A stretch of 64,000 nucleotides of DNA from Chlorokybus atmophyticus (taxonomy: Eukaryota; Streptophyta; Chlorokybophyceae; Chlorokybales; Chlorokybaceae): positions 55,344 through 119,343 of the forward strand of contig RHPI01001616.1 of the NCBI GenBank assembly GCA_009103225.1, in the 5' to 3' direction. A program made the translations under genes and the position numbers. The first letter of the stretch is position 1. Each line of letters starts with the position of its first letter. This document shows positions 35,696 to 45,588 of this stretch, piece after piece. Below the pieces are notes generated by a model. That model was not told the origin of the DNA and did no database searches. It worked only from the letters and a program-made list of their open reading frames with translations.

Positions 35696-36928
35696 CACGA
35701 TTCCACACCAAGATCTGTTGAATCGAATGACCGAGCTGGTGGAGGCGAGCTTCGACTACAAGCGGAGACAAGACAGGACCACGCACCTCCACCTCACAGT
35801 CCAACCGGACGGCACAGTACTGCATAGGCGGACAGCTGCAGCAACATACCGCGTGGATGATGATCGCATGTGGAGGACGTTCACGCCGCCGACGCTGTAC
35901 ACGATGCTGCAGTTCCTGTTGAACAATCTGTACCTGCACATTGCTAGTGACGAACTATACAGACAAACAGTAGGAATACCTATGGCAACAATGCCGGCGC
36001 ACATCTAGCCAATGGCTACTTGCTGTCGCACGAGAGACGGTTCGCACGCGGTTTGCGTGACATCATGTCACGCAAACCGCACATGTCTCCTATGATAGGA
36101 GACATGTCCCTGCTGACGGCCTGTGCAAGAGGAGTGCGCTACATAGACAACCTGTTTGTGGCGGACATGCCGGATTTTGCAGCGGAGCTGTACATGGGAA
36201 GTGACGTACCAGGGGGAGGCCTGTACCCAAGGCATGCACTCACAGTGACATGTACAGCTGCGGGCACATCGGTGCCATTTCTGGACTTGATGGTTTTCCA
36301 AACAGCGGACGGAATCTGCACCAAGTTGTACAGCAAGCAAGATTTGCCGGAGTACAACGACATCAGACGACATAGGGCGCCGCTACCGGAGTCCAATGCG
36401 CCTCGGAGTGTCAAGTTGGGAGTGGTGGAATCGCGGTACGTGCGGTTCATCCGCGTGTGCACGTATCGCACTCATTTCATCAACGCTATCACAGACATGC
36501 TCACAGCGATGCAGTCGGAGGGCCACTCTTTGAAACGGATGTTGGCGACGCTGCGGCAGCGCATGATGCGCAACAACACGTATGCGTACTGCAACCCCCC
36601 GGCATTGTTGTACAAGATGGTGTACCTCGCTTTGCAGAAACACCGGCGCGCAAAGGCGACCATCGCAAACACCACGTCAGCGGGACCAGACAACGAAGGC
36701 TGCTTGGTAACGCAGCCTGCCCGTGCAACGAACACAGCCGTCCAACCCCACCACCCAACCCCACCAGCACCACCTAACTGCCAGCGCTACACAGTGCAGT
36801 GCCCTAGTGCCACAGTGCAGCACTGCATGCCAGCCTGCAGAACGAGAGGCAGGGCAGAGGGGCGGGGCAGAGGGGCCTTGCCAGATCAGCGGCGACAAGG
36901 GTTTGCAGTCGAGGCGACGGCACAATGA
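35696..36928 (+). pseudogene. Penelope-like element reverse transcriptase (frameshifted, 5' truncated)
   Basis: Two frames, 35696-36008 and 36020-36928, form one RT. The first has YTTIPHQDLL, then LLNNLYLHIASDELYRQTVG and IPMA; the second has the catalytic box RYIDNLFVAD, then VPFLDLMVF, LYSKQDLPEYN, and RYVRFIRVCTYRTHF. This order (IPH helix, G-x-PM motif, Y-I-D-x box, FLDL, late R-x-x-R-I-C-like helix) is that of Penelope-like retroelements. The frame break at about 36006 is one missing base within the G-x-PM motif. The usual second Asp of the box is Asn here, and the first catalytic Asp before YTTIPH is not at the expected distance. No GIY-YIG endonuclease follows; the C-terminus is Pro/Arg/Gly-rich. 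It is probably dead; family assignment is by motif only. Confidence 0.65.
36048..36107. repeat. Two abutting perfect hairpins inside the RT frame
   Basis: 36048-36063 pairs with 36065-36080 (16 bp arms, 1 nt centre). Starting on the very next base, 36081-36093 pairs with 36095-36107 (13 bp arms, 1 nt centre). Together they fill 60 bp exactly, in frame, between the G-x-PM motif and the catalytic box. Confidence 0.95.
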
Positions 36929-37136
36929 CAGCACGAGGAGGAGGGGGAGGCGGAGGAGAGAGAACAGGCGGAGCGGGGGACGAAGAAGTAGGGAAGCAGG
37001 GGGAGGGACAGACGGAGAGGGAGAGAGGGAGGGAGACTGTGGAAAAGGGGGGGAGAGGGAGTGTGCTGCATGCTGCCTGCTGCTGTTACGCTGCACCTGG
37101 ACTACCGTGGTTGACGCTGCTGCTCGTGTGTTGCAC

Positions 37137-37250
37137 AGGTAATTAACCAACAATACGCATGTATGCATGCCTAACGGGGAGGTCTAGAGTAGGGTAGTGT
37201 GGTAGGTAAACAGGCAGTCAATATAGCCCGGTGGTGGTGTATGTGACTGT
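37137..37250 (+). mobile_element. TAGCCCGGTGGT-family repeat, 3' of the RT module
   Basis: Diverged copy: CACAGGTAATTAACC, CCTAACGGGGAGGTCTAG, ATAGCCCGGTGGTGG. It lies about 210 bp after the RT stop codon. With 35335-35435 it gives the RT direct flanking repeats about 1.8 kb apart. Confidence 0.6.
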
Positions 37251-38190
37251 GTTTGCATGCTGGTTGGTATGCTATGCTGTTGTGACGTCATGCATGTCGC
37301 CAATTGTCTCGCGCATATCCTGTACACAATCACCCGCATCCACCATGCACATCTCACTGGCCATGCCGCACAGCACAGTGGTGGTGATGACGTGAATGTT
37401 GTGAATGCTGCTTGGTGCTATGCATGTGTTGTGCATGGCAAAATCCTCCATCGCATTTTTATATTTTAATACAGTCACACCAGCGAGTCCAAGCCAAGCA
37501 TAATTGGGTGCTGGCTGCTTGAGTTGATTGAGCTATGTTGTGTTTGATGTGCCTTGTGTCGTGCAACAGTAATCCACCTCTGGCATTGAAGCATTCTCAT
37601 GTGTAGTCGGGTCGATCGTGTTTATAAAGAATGCCGTGCGGTGTTGTGATGATGAGGCAACGCATGTTTGCATGAATAATCTCGAACAGGCTGCGCTCGA
37701 TTGCACATTATTACCGTATTTGCTATTCTGCTTGTGCAACCACTAGCACTGGACTGTATGAGAAAAGTGTGCTTAAGTCCAGTTTCTCACAATGCTTGCT
37801 ACACCAATCCACGCCAATACACTTTCCAACGATACATTGGGACTGCTTACTCGGCGAGTAATACTTGCACACTTGCATTTCAGTTGGACAACATGTGCAC
37901 AAACATACAGTTATGAAGAGTAGGTTGCATACCTCGCACTATTCAGCTACTACTGCTGACAGAAACAGCCTGCTATGTCATGTCTGAAGCGCTGCTTTTG
38001 CTTGCCGGCCCGCTATGGGTTAAGGCAGACAGCATCGATGCTCCGGGTGCAGGCACATGAGATTGTATGCGTCACACATGACTGTGTAAGATCTGTTTGC
38101 ACTTATAGCGTGCAGGACTGGATTGTACAGCTGCTTCAGGTATAACAAAGCACAGGGGACTAACCATCCAAACCGTTCAAGCTGCATTTG
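37251..38190. other. Intergenic, nothing recognised
   Basis: No exon or clear repeat seen. The right part is presumably the 3' flank of DRP5B. Confidence 0.5.
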
Positions 38191-41100
38191 TCACAAGCTG
38201 CGCACAAGAGCCCTAAACTCGTCTTTACACTGCACAAATGATGCATACCGCTTCGCCAGGTCGTCGCGCTCAGCCGTAAGCGCTTCCACAGCCGGTCCCG
38301 TCGAGTACATGTCCATGAAGTGCTCGTCGCTGCAAGCGAAAAGCTTCATCGCGACCGCTGAGTGCATGCGCGTGCGGCTGAGGAGCAGATGAGAAGCTTG
38401 TCAGTACACAGATTATACAAAATGCTGAGGTTCTTGACTGCAGACAAGTTCAAACTGTGTACAGCATGCACATATTGTGCACTAACCATTGCTCAAGGAA
38501 GCCTGCTTTGAGTGTGGCTGGCACTGCCCTCTGCACTACTGCCTCGCGGATCCTTGCAAACTGTTGCCCAGCACTATTGCACACCTGAAAGGAACAACAA
38601 CACGGCAACACGGTGTTAGCGAGACCTTTGTCGCATGTGGCAGGTTGCAACTATGCCATGCGGGCATATGCACCTCATGGTATCGCCCATGCTTTGCTGC
38701 CTTGTGGGGAATGTTGCGAGCGGTTAGATTAGAGTCCTTCATAGGCGATGGGATTCCCCTGTTGGCAGTCACATACTCTCTCCTGCGGCACATTATGCCG
38801 TTATGGCAAACATGTGCAAAAGTTCTCACTGGTGAAGGCACTGAAAAGTTGTAAGGGAGGCAAACAGCAACTACACAACACCGACAGCACTCAACCCAGT
38901 GTGGGGAGTGAGGCGATGCAACTATCACCTGCGAGCAATTGCGCTGTCCTGGTCGGCTTCTGGAGATGGAGTCTCAGGTACAGTCAGCTGACTTTCTCGC
39001 AGAGGCTGCCGCGGTGCTGCTGGACTTTGAGCAAGCCTGGAGCTGGCATGCATACCAATTGTAAGCGCAACACAACCTTGATGCATCAACTATGTTGTAC
39101 CGTTCCCGCTTATGCACTGCCTGCTATACTCACAAAAGCTTGATGCCATGGATGGCATGCATTCGTACTTGTGTTGTGCAGGGACGTCGTTTTCAAGGTC
39201 CTCCTGGTCGAGGGCTTGCCAGCCAGCCGAGTGTGCTGAGAATGGAGCAAACTCTTCATACGTGGGAGCAAAAGCGCTCGTGGCGGTGTCCAGATGATGG
39301 TGGGCCATGTCCTTGCATTGCGCAGCCAGCTCGGATACAAACTTTTCATAGGCACGCCTGAGCTCGGCCTTGAAAGCAATGGATAGCCCCAGTGCCGCCC
39401 CCTGCTCCTTGAGTAACATCCAACATGTTGATGTCTGGCACACGCAAGCACGCGCATGCGCGAGCACGCAGTCTGACAAGCACACGCACGCACGCTGAAT
39501 GTACCAGACTGCCGCCCTTCATAGCATACCCATACCTGAAATCTTTGCAACGCCAGGTCAAAGAGGCGACTGAGAATGTACGCGAGGCGATCGCAGGCAG
39601 TGCTGAGCATGGGTGCCAGCCAAGCACGCGCCGTTGACCTGGCAATCTCAGCACCAACGCCGGCTATACTGGACCCTCTGCCTGATTGCGCAAGGAGTAC
39701 GTTTGCAACCTGGCAGTATGCAGTGTTAATGAAGCATACATAACAAGCTACTTACACAGCTTATAGAGGACCTATGTTCTCGGAACAAACGTTGAGTCAA
39801 TATGGGTGCCGTATGCAAGCAATTGCTACCTTCTCTCTGGACAGAGATGGGAACTCCATTGAGCATGCAGCAACATGAAACTCCGCAATCAAGCGCTCAA
39901 ACGCAGCACCCCCATACAACCGCAGCTTTGCATTCGGCGGCCGCACAGCTGCCACAAAGCAGTAGTTAGAGGCAATGGCCATGACAATTAAACCAACAAA
40001 ACACCTTACATTACTTGAACATGGACACAGTTTCAAACTGGAAGACAAAGTGCTTTGCGATAGTGTACCTGTAGAGGTGCCAGGCCACTGTGCAGCTCCA
40101 CTCACTGCCCGTTCTTCATCCGTGCTTTGGCCATATTCACTTGGATCCGGGTCAGTTGCTCCATCCAACAGTGCGATGATGTGATGTGTCAAAGTTGTCG
40201 CATACTCCATGGCACTACGCCTGACTGATGCAACATCGCCGGCTGCGAGGAGTCGAGCTTCTAGTGAGGCCAGCTGGTCTCTGAGGCTCGCGCAGCGCTC
40301 TTCAAGTTTGGACAATGTTGCGGGTGCGGCCTCGCGATACCGCCGCTGCAACTCGGACTCCAGAAACGACTTGAGCGCGTGGAATCCAACACGCCCTTCA
40401 TACTTCTCCTCATCGAACCCACCCTCTATGTCTTGGCGCAGATGTCTCAGCACCTGTAATTGCACAAACTCCCTTCATGGTGCAAAGTAGTTTGACAACT
40501 GGTACTGATTATTGGCGTATTCAATGCTGTGGAATAGTGGTGAGATTGGGCGACGCAGGCTCAAGCAGCGACAATTGAGAGCGTTTACCTCATCATCCAC
40601 TGCAACAAGTTGCCGTCGAAACTCATCATTAGACGAGATGGTTTTGTCTTTGGGCAAAGCCACAAAGAAAGGTTTTGCGTTGTCTCCAAGGTAGCCGCTG
40701 GCGCTGAGGTACTTGTCAACCTCCCATCGAGCTGAAAACTCTTTGAGACGGTTGTCAAACTTAGATGCAACAACCACTGTCCGCTTAAAGCCCGGGTCAA
40801 TTTCCTGGCACACGCACGCAGCCACTTGTCACTACTTGCAGCAACAGTCAGACAACTGCATTGTTCATGCAGTGCAAACATGCAATGTGGTGACGTTGGA
40901 AGCTTCGCACAACAACAATACTTGCATGAAGATGGTTACCTGTACAACATGCAGCCATAGTGAAGAGCACCACTCCACTGATGACTGCTGCAGGAACAAG
41001 ATCAGCCGGTGCTGAGGGGCTGCCAGCTGTTTCACCATCTTCATAATGGCGTCGGGTGTGTCTTCGGCCTCCCCCTGCCTAGCCTTCAAGATGAAGCCGG

Positions 41101-41875
41101 GGGTATCAATGATAGTGAGGTTCGGGCTGTAGGCATACTCTGCCCGCATCACAATCGGCTTTGAGGACACTGCTGAGCCAACAATACGCAAATGCGCCTC
41201 CGTGCGCTCCTTGATGGCATCTGCTATGGCCGTAACGGGCTGTATAACAGGCCCATAATCCTCTGAGTCTTCATTCTGTAGGCGACACCGCGGATGGATG
41301 GCTGTTTCATCATGCGCCATCTGAAGTATAAGCGGCCGCCTTGTACCCATCTCGACCTCTCGCACATTGAATCTGAATGCAAGTGTGCTTATTGATAGAA
41401 GCTTAGACAACAAGATTGTTCAGGAAGGCAAGGAAGCTTCTACATGCAGCTCGGCTCTGTGCGTACGTGTGGGTGTGTACATGTGTGCATGTGTGCGCGA
41501 TGCACGATGATGACGATAATGATTGGGATGATGAGAAGATGAAGCGCTACCCCCTGACGAGCCTACCTGAAACCAAGCAACGCTTCAAGCAAGCTGGACT
41601 TGCCGTCGCTCTGGCCGCCAATGGCCACAATCTCAGGCATCTCAATGCCTTCCCCGAGCGCAACTGCTGAGGCCTGCACCCAGAGAGAAGAGCGCACACA
41701 CAAACTCAGCATAATCAACCTGCCGGTGCAGCAACAGGCGGAAACCCACAACACTGCTTGCTCTTCGTGCCTGCAGCCTCGCAAAAGCCTGGTACCGCCT
41801 GCAAGCAGCCTCATCGTCCGTCGCCAATGCACCCGAGGCAGCACCCGTCATCCCAAAGCCTCCGCCCCTGTCCAT
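38191..41875 (-). CDS. DRP5B: Dynamin-related protein DRP5B/ARC5 type (plastid division)
   Basis: Large GTPase that constricts dividing plastids (and peroxisomes) from the cytosolic side. Minus-strand exons: 41875-41771, 41673-41567, 41372-40940, 40804-40589, 40453-40069, 39948-39830, 39709-39536, then about 39407-39190, one or two short ones near 39045-38980, about 38588-38474, and 38377-38191. Motifs: P-loop AIGGQSDGKSSLLEALLGF; TRRPLILQM; SPNLTIIDTPGF (switch II); RTVVVASKFD (G4-like). The stalk has YEGRVGFHALKSFLESEL and the DRP5B-like NAKLRLYGGAAFERLIAEF, which separates this branch from classical dynamins. The C-terminal helices (IREAVVQRAVPATLKAGF, HFMDMYSTGPVEALTAERDD) look like the GTPase effector region. 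Intron 1 seems to start GC (CTGCAG/GCACGA at 41770); a GT alternative would add 17 residues. Exons 8-9 are uncertain. Confidence 0.9.
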
Positions 41876-42437
41876 GACCACAGCCACACCCACACCGCCG
41901 CCGCCAACACCGCCGCCGCTACTACGGGCTTTAGGGTTTGAATAAAAGGCGCGAAAACCACACAACGGGCACCTGTGCCTGTTCCACCGATTCTATGTTT
42001 TTGCTCCAGATCTTAAAGCTCGTCCAGTACGTCGCGGTGTCACGTTGGACTGGCCCTGCCGAAATCTCTGCCATGAGTCAGCCTGATGCGGCGCGGCATG
42101 CAGGCGACTTTGGTTTAGTGGGCGGCGGGGTAAACCAGGAGGTGGTGCTTAGCCTTGGCAGTGTGGTTTGGGTTGGTGGCGTTATTGCAGAGTTGGCATG
42201 TCGGTGGTCTAAGTGATTCACGTGGGATTTTGTTTGACTGTGGCTATTCTACGAGTTGCCAGTTTGCAAGGAGCGAGCAGCATGCTCTGTTAGGGTTTGT
42301 TCTGTTGGTGGTTGGTGATTGTGCAAACTGGCGTGCACAAAACTGGTGTGCACAGCTGAAGCTGTGAATGCGGTTGTGATGGTTTGGTAGTCGACAGCTG
42401 TTCTGGCTGCTGTTGGTCGGCAATTGCTGTGTTAATC
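41876..42437. promoter_or_regulatory. Divergent promoter, DRP5B and CCDC6-like
   Basis: 562 bp between start codons. Plant telo-box words sit near both ends: CTTTAGGGTTTG at about 41930 and GTTAGGGTTTG at about 42291. CCGCCGCC repeats precede DRP5B. Confidence 0.6.
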
Positions 42438-44353
42438 ATGGCTGAGCAGACTGGTGAGCGTAACCTTGAGGAAGAGGTTGCCCGCCTCACGGCCGAGCTA
42501 GAAAAGGAGCGCAAGCGCAGTGCCAGCTATGCCGAAGAGCTCAAGCGTGCCAAAGCTGCTAACCTTGACATTGTGAGTTGCTTGACTGATCTGACTGTCT
42601 TGCTTTGTGCAAGTCTGGCACTTGTCCGAGGCACGGTAGCTGTTATTTGTGCAACCTTATGTACGACCGACGGTGCATGTTTTGGTGTGCATGCAACCGA
42701 CCCAAATGGCTACTACTCCTGGCGCAAGGCCAATGTTACACGTGCACTGCCGTAGACCTTATTTGCATGTAATCATCTCCGTGAAAGCTTGCATTGGTTT
42801 AAACACAGCCGTCTCGGTCCGAAGCTGTATAAGACTCAAACTTCATTTGTTGCAGCAAATGCAAGTCGAGCAAGAGGAGGAGTACATCACCAATAAGTTG
42901 ATGAAGCGTTTGGGCGAGCTGAAGCACGAGAAGCAGACCTTGGCGAATGAGGTCGAGCAGGAAGAAGAGTTTCTCACTAACACACTGCAGAAGCGCTTGC
43001 AAAAGGTAGCAAAGCTGGAGTGGATTGACTGCTCACATGCATGCCTTAATCCATCCAACCAACTTGTGGTCGCATTGCAGCTAAATCGCGAGAAGGTTGA
43101 TTTGGAGAACCAGCTGGAAGCGGAGCAAGAGTACATTGTCAACAAGCTGCAGAAGAGGCTGAGTGAACTTGAAGCTGAGAAGCAGAAGCTGCACCATGAA
43201 AAGGTGGACCTAGAAAACCAGCTTGAAAAGGAGCAGGAGTACATTGTCAACCGCCTGCAGAAGCAGGTAGGAACCTCGTTTGCCTGCTGTGCCATCTTCA
43301 TGCAGCATGTGGCGTCAGCAGTTCAACCATCTTCAACAGGTTGCAGAGCTTGCATCAGAGAAGGCTAAATTGTCACGGGAGAAAGCAGAGTTGCACAAGC
43401 ACGTGGAGCTGCTTGCACAGGAGCGTTCAAAGCTAAACCAAGAAAAGGTGTGCTCATTGTCATCCACGTTATTGTGCGCTGGATCCAATCTATCTATTAG
43501 CAGTAGAACACAGGTTGTGACTACAACCTGTGTTCTACTGCAGGTGGACTTGGAAAACTCTCTGGAGCAGGAGGAAGAGTACATTGTAAATAAGATGCAG
43601 AAACAGATCGATGATCTCGTTATGGAGAAAAGGTGCGCAGTTGTGTTGATGTGTGTTTAAACTGTCGATGATGCAATGCGATGTGAGTGCTGTGTCACTT
43701 GGCCGATGGTGGCAGCACTGCAGAAGTGCTAAGACGACACCGTTGCAGGGCCCTTGAGCGCAAGTTGGAGCTGCTGTCTACATCAGATGATGACAGTGAA
43801 GCTGAGAGGTAGATATGGCATTTTTCACCAATTCAGTGTGGAAGAGGTTGAGCTGCGTTGAGGTTAATGTTAGGGTTAGGGTTAGGGTTCATGATGTGAG
43901 CTTGTCATTGATCCATTGCACCGCAGGAGAGGGCAAGCCACTGCGCACTTAGCAGCACGCCTGAACCCAGCGGTAGATCTGTACTCGCGCGAGCGTAGAT
44001 ATAGTGACGGGGAGAGGCCGCAGGTAGGCGCTTGCAACCAGTGCTGGGCATCATCGCCTGGTGTACTACTTACACGTCTTACTAACTCCTCATGATGTAT
44101 GCAGTACATTCGCGCGCAACGCTCGTACTCTATAGACGGTGCCAGGGTGAGCCCAACAGCACATTTTTCAACTTGATTTTGGCATGTTGCCCTTTCCTGC
44201 CAATTGTGCGTACAGTACTTGCGCTGAGTCTATTGCCAACTAGTTGTGGCCTGTTGTATCTGGCAGGATAGCCGATCTACCAGCAGGAGTCCAGTCTATT
44301 CCTCCAGCACCAGCCCAATCCTGCCTTCTGCAGCAACTCCCCCAAGCCGGTAG
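42438..44353 (+). CDS. Coiled-coil protein, CCDC6-like
   Basis: Nine exons (42438-42572, 42856-43005, 43081-43266, 43340-43447, 43544-43632, 43749-43808, 43927-44023, 44105-44146, 44267-44353) join in phase to 317 residues. Almost the whole protein is a coiled coil made of a repeated unit: QEEEYITNKLMKRL, QEEEFLTNTLQKRL, EQEYIVNKLQKRL, EQEYIVNRLQKQ, QEEEYIVNKMQKQ, each followed by a LExEK-type spacer such as KVDLENQLE. That pattern is the hallmark of the CCDC6 family, whose molecular role outside animals is not established. The C-terminus is Ser/Arg-rich (RSYSIDGARDSRSTSRSPV), probably disordered and phosphorylated. No leader or membrane segment. Confidence 0.82.
43500..43541 (+). repeat. Perfect hairpin ending at a 3' splice site
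   Basis: 19 bp arms (43500-43518 and 43523-43541) with loop GACT. The right arm ends at the C of the CAG acceptor used by CCDC6-like exon 5 (exon starts 43544), so the polypyrimidine region is wholly inside the stem. Confidence 0.95.
43866..43889 (+). repeat. Short interstitial telomere-like repeat
   Basis: GTTAGGGTTAGGGTTAGGG: three TTAGGG units preceded by TTAATG, in the intron before CCDC6-like exon 7. Confidence 0.9.
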
Positions 44354-45588
44354 CGCTGTGGGCACAGCTGTTCTAGAGGAGTTGAACTGGCCAGCACCAT
44401 CACAGGAAGCAGCCTGTGTGCAGTGTGCGTGCGTGCTCTGTTTTGCAGAATTGCAATGTGAGGCGGATACGTTGTAGTCCTTGTTGTCGCTCTGTGAATG
44501 TTGTGAATAGTACTTGTGAAGTTGCAACGAGCGATGTTGTGCTCAAGCCTGTTCAATGACTGTGCGCTGCCAACATTGTTGTTTGGTAACTCGTTGCTTC
44601 TTCAAGGGCGTTTGCAGCAGGTCTCCCTTGTAGTTGTACATACATGTGGTGTATGAAGGCATGCAAGAAGTGTGTGCAGGCAGTCCGCCGGTGCTGTAAA
44701 ATTTGTTACAATCTTGCGGTGTTCTTAGAGGAAGTTGAGACATCAGCGTTGCTCAAGTGCTCATGCGCCTGGCTGGCAGGTGACTAAGCTTGCCATGCAT
44801 GCCTGATTAACAGGGGCGCAGTAGTGGTAAAGCTAGGTGTAGCGAGTAGCCAGCAGGCAAGCGTGTGGCTTAGCGCAGTGGTCAAGTCGGTGAGTTGCCA
44901 TTGTCGTTGGCTGTTGGCATGCTCATGCCGATTCTGGTATGTTTGCACAGGCAAAGACAGTTGCATGTGTTCCATCTACTCTGGAATTTTGTACATGTCC
45001 ATGCCACAAGGCAGCCTCCTCAACTTGGATAGTAACTGGGCAACAAGGTCGTCTCATGGAACCAGCACCTGTTGGTAGTTGCTCGTTGACCATAAATTTG
45101 TCGGTGTCATGGTTGCTGCTGGCTGTGTATTATTTAAAGATAATGCGCAACAGTATGGTACATGCATGGCCCCTGCTATTTTCAACAGCCATCAGTTGTA
45201 ACTCTATGTGGCAAGCAGTCCGCAACATGCAGAGTGACATAGCGCACGCAATTCACACCATTGTAAGGTTGACCATCGGGTTCACTCACTAGCTAACACT
45301 ACACTATCTCTACTACTGTGCTCAAGATGCTTGCTGCATGCACAACACGTGGGCAGTTGCACTCCGCGTTTCGGTACACTGTGAGTGCGGCTTACCTGGA
45401 ACAATAGTGGATGAAGCAAATTGGACAACACAGAGCTTGAAGACACATTGAATGGGAACTATCCGTTGGAACTATCGATGGTAATCTTACAACAACGAAC
45501 GTACAAGCATCAGCAGGCAAATCTCTTAACGCACTGGCTTGCTATTCGGCTGCCAGAGGAGCTGAACCATGCTCACTCTTAAGGCGCC
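44354..45588. other. Convergent intergenic interval, no gene seen
   Basis: Between the stops of the CCDC6-like gene (+) and the aminopeptidase gene (-). The open frames (for example 44824-45078 and 44939-45292, plus strand) have no motif and no splice partners. Confidence 0.55.

Noticed and set aside
36677-37168. 163-codon minus-strand frame opposite the RT tail
   Set aside because: Pro/Leu/Ser-rich mirror of a GAGGG-rich stretch; no motif or splice partner.
42649-43368. Single 239-codon frame as the CCDC6-like gene
   Set aside because: It reads through introns 1-3; the spliced nine-exon model joins the repeated coiled-coil units in phase and keeps clean splice borders.
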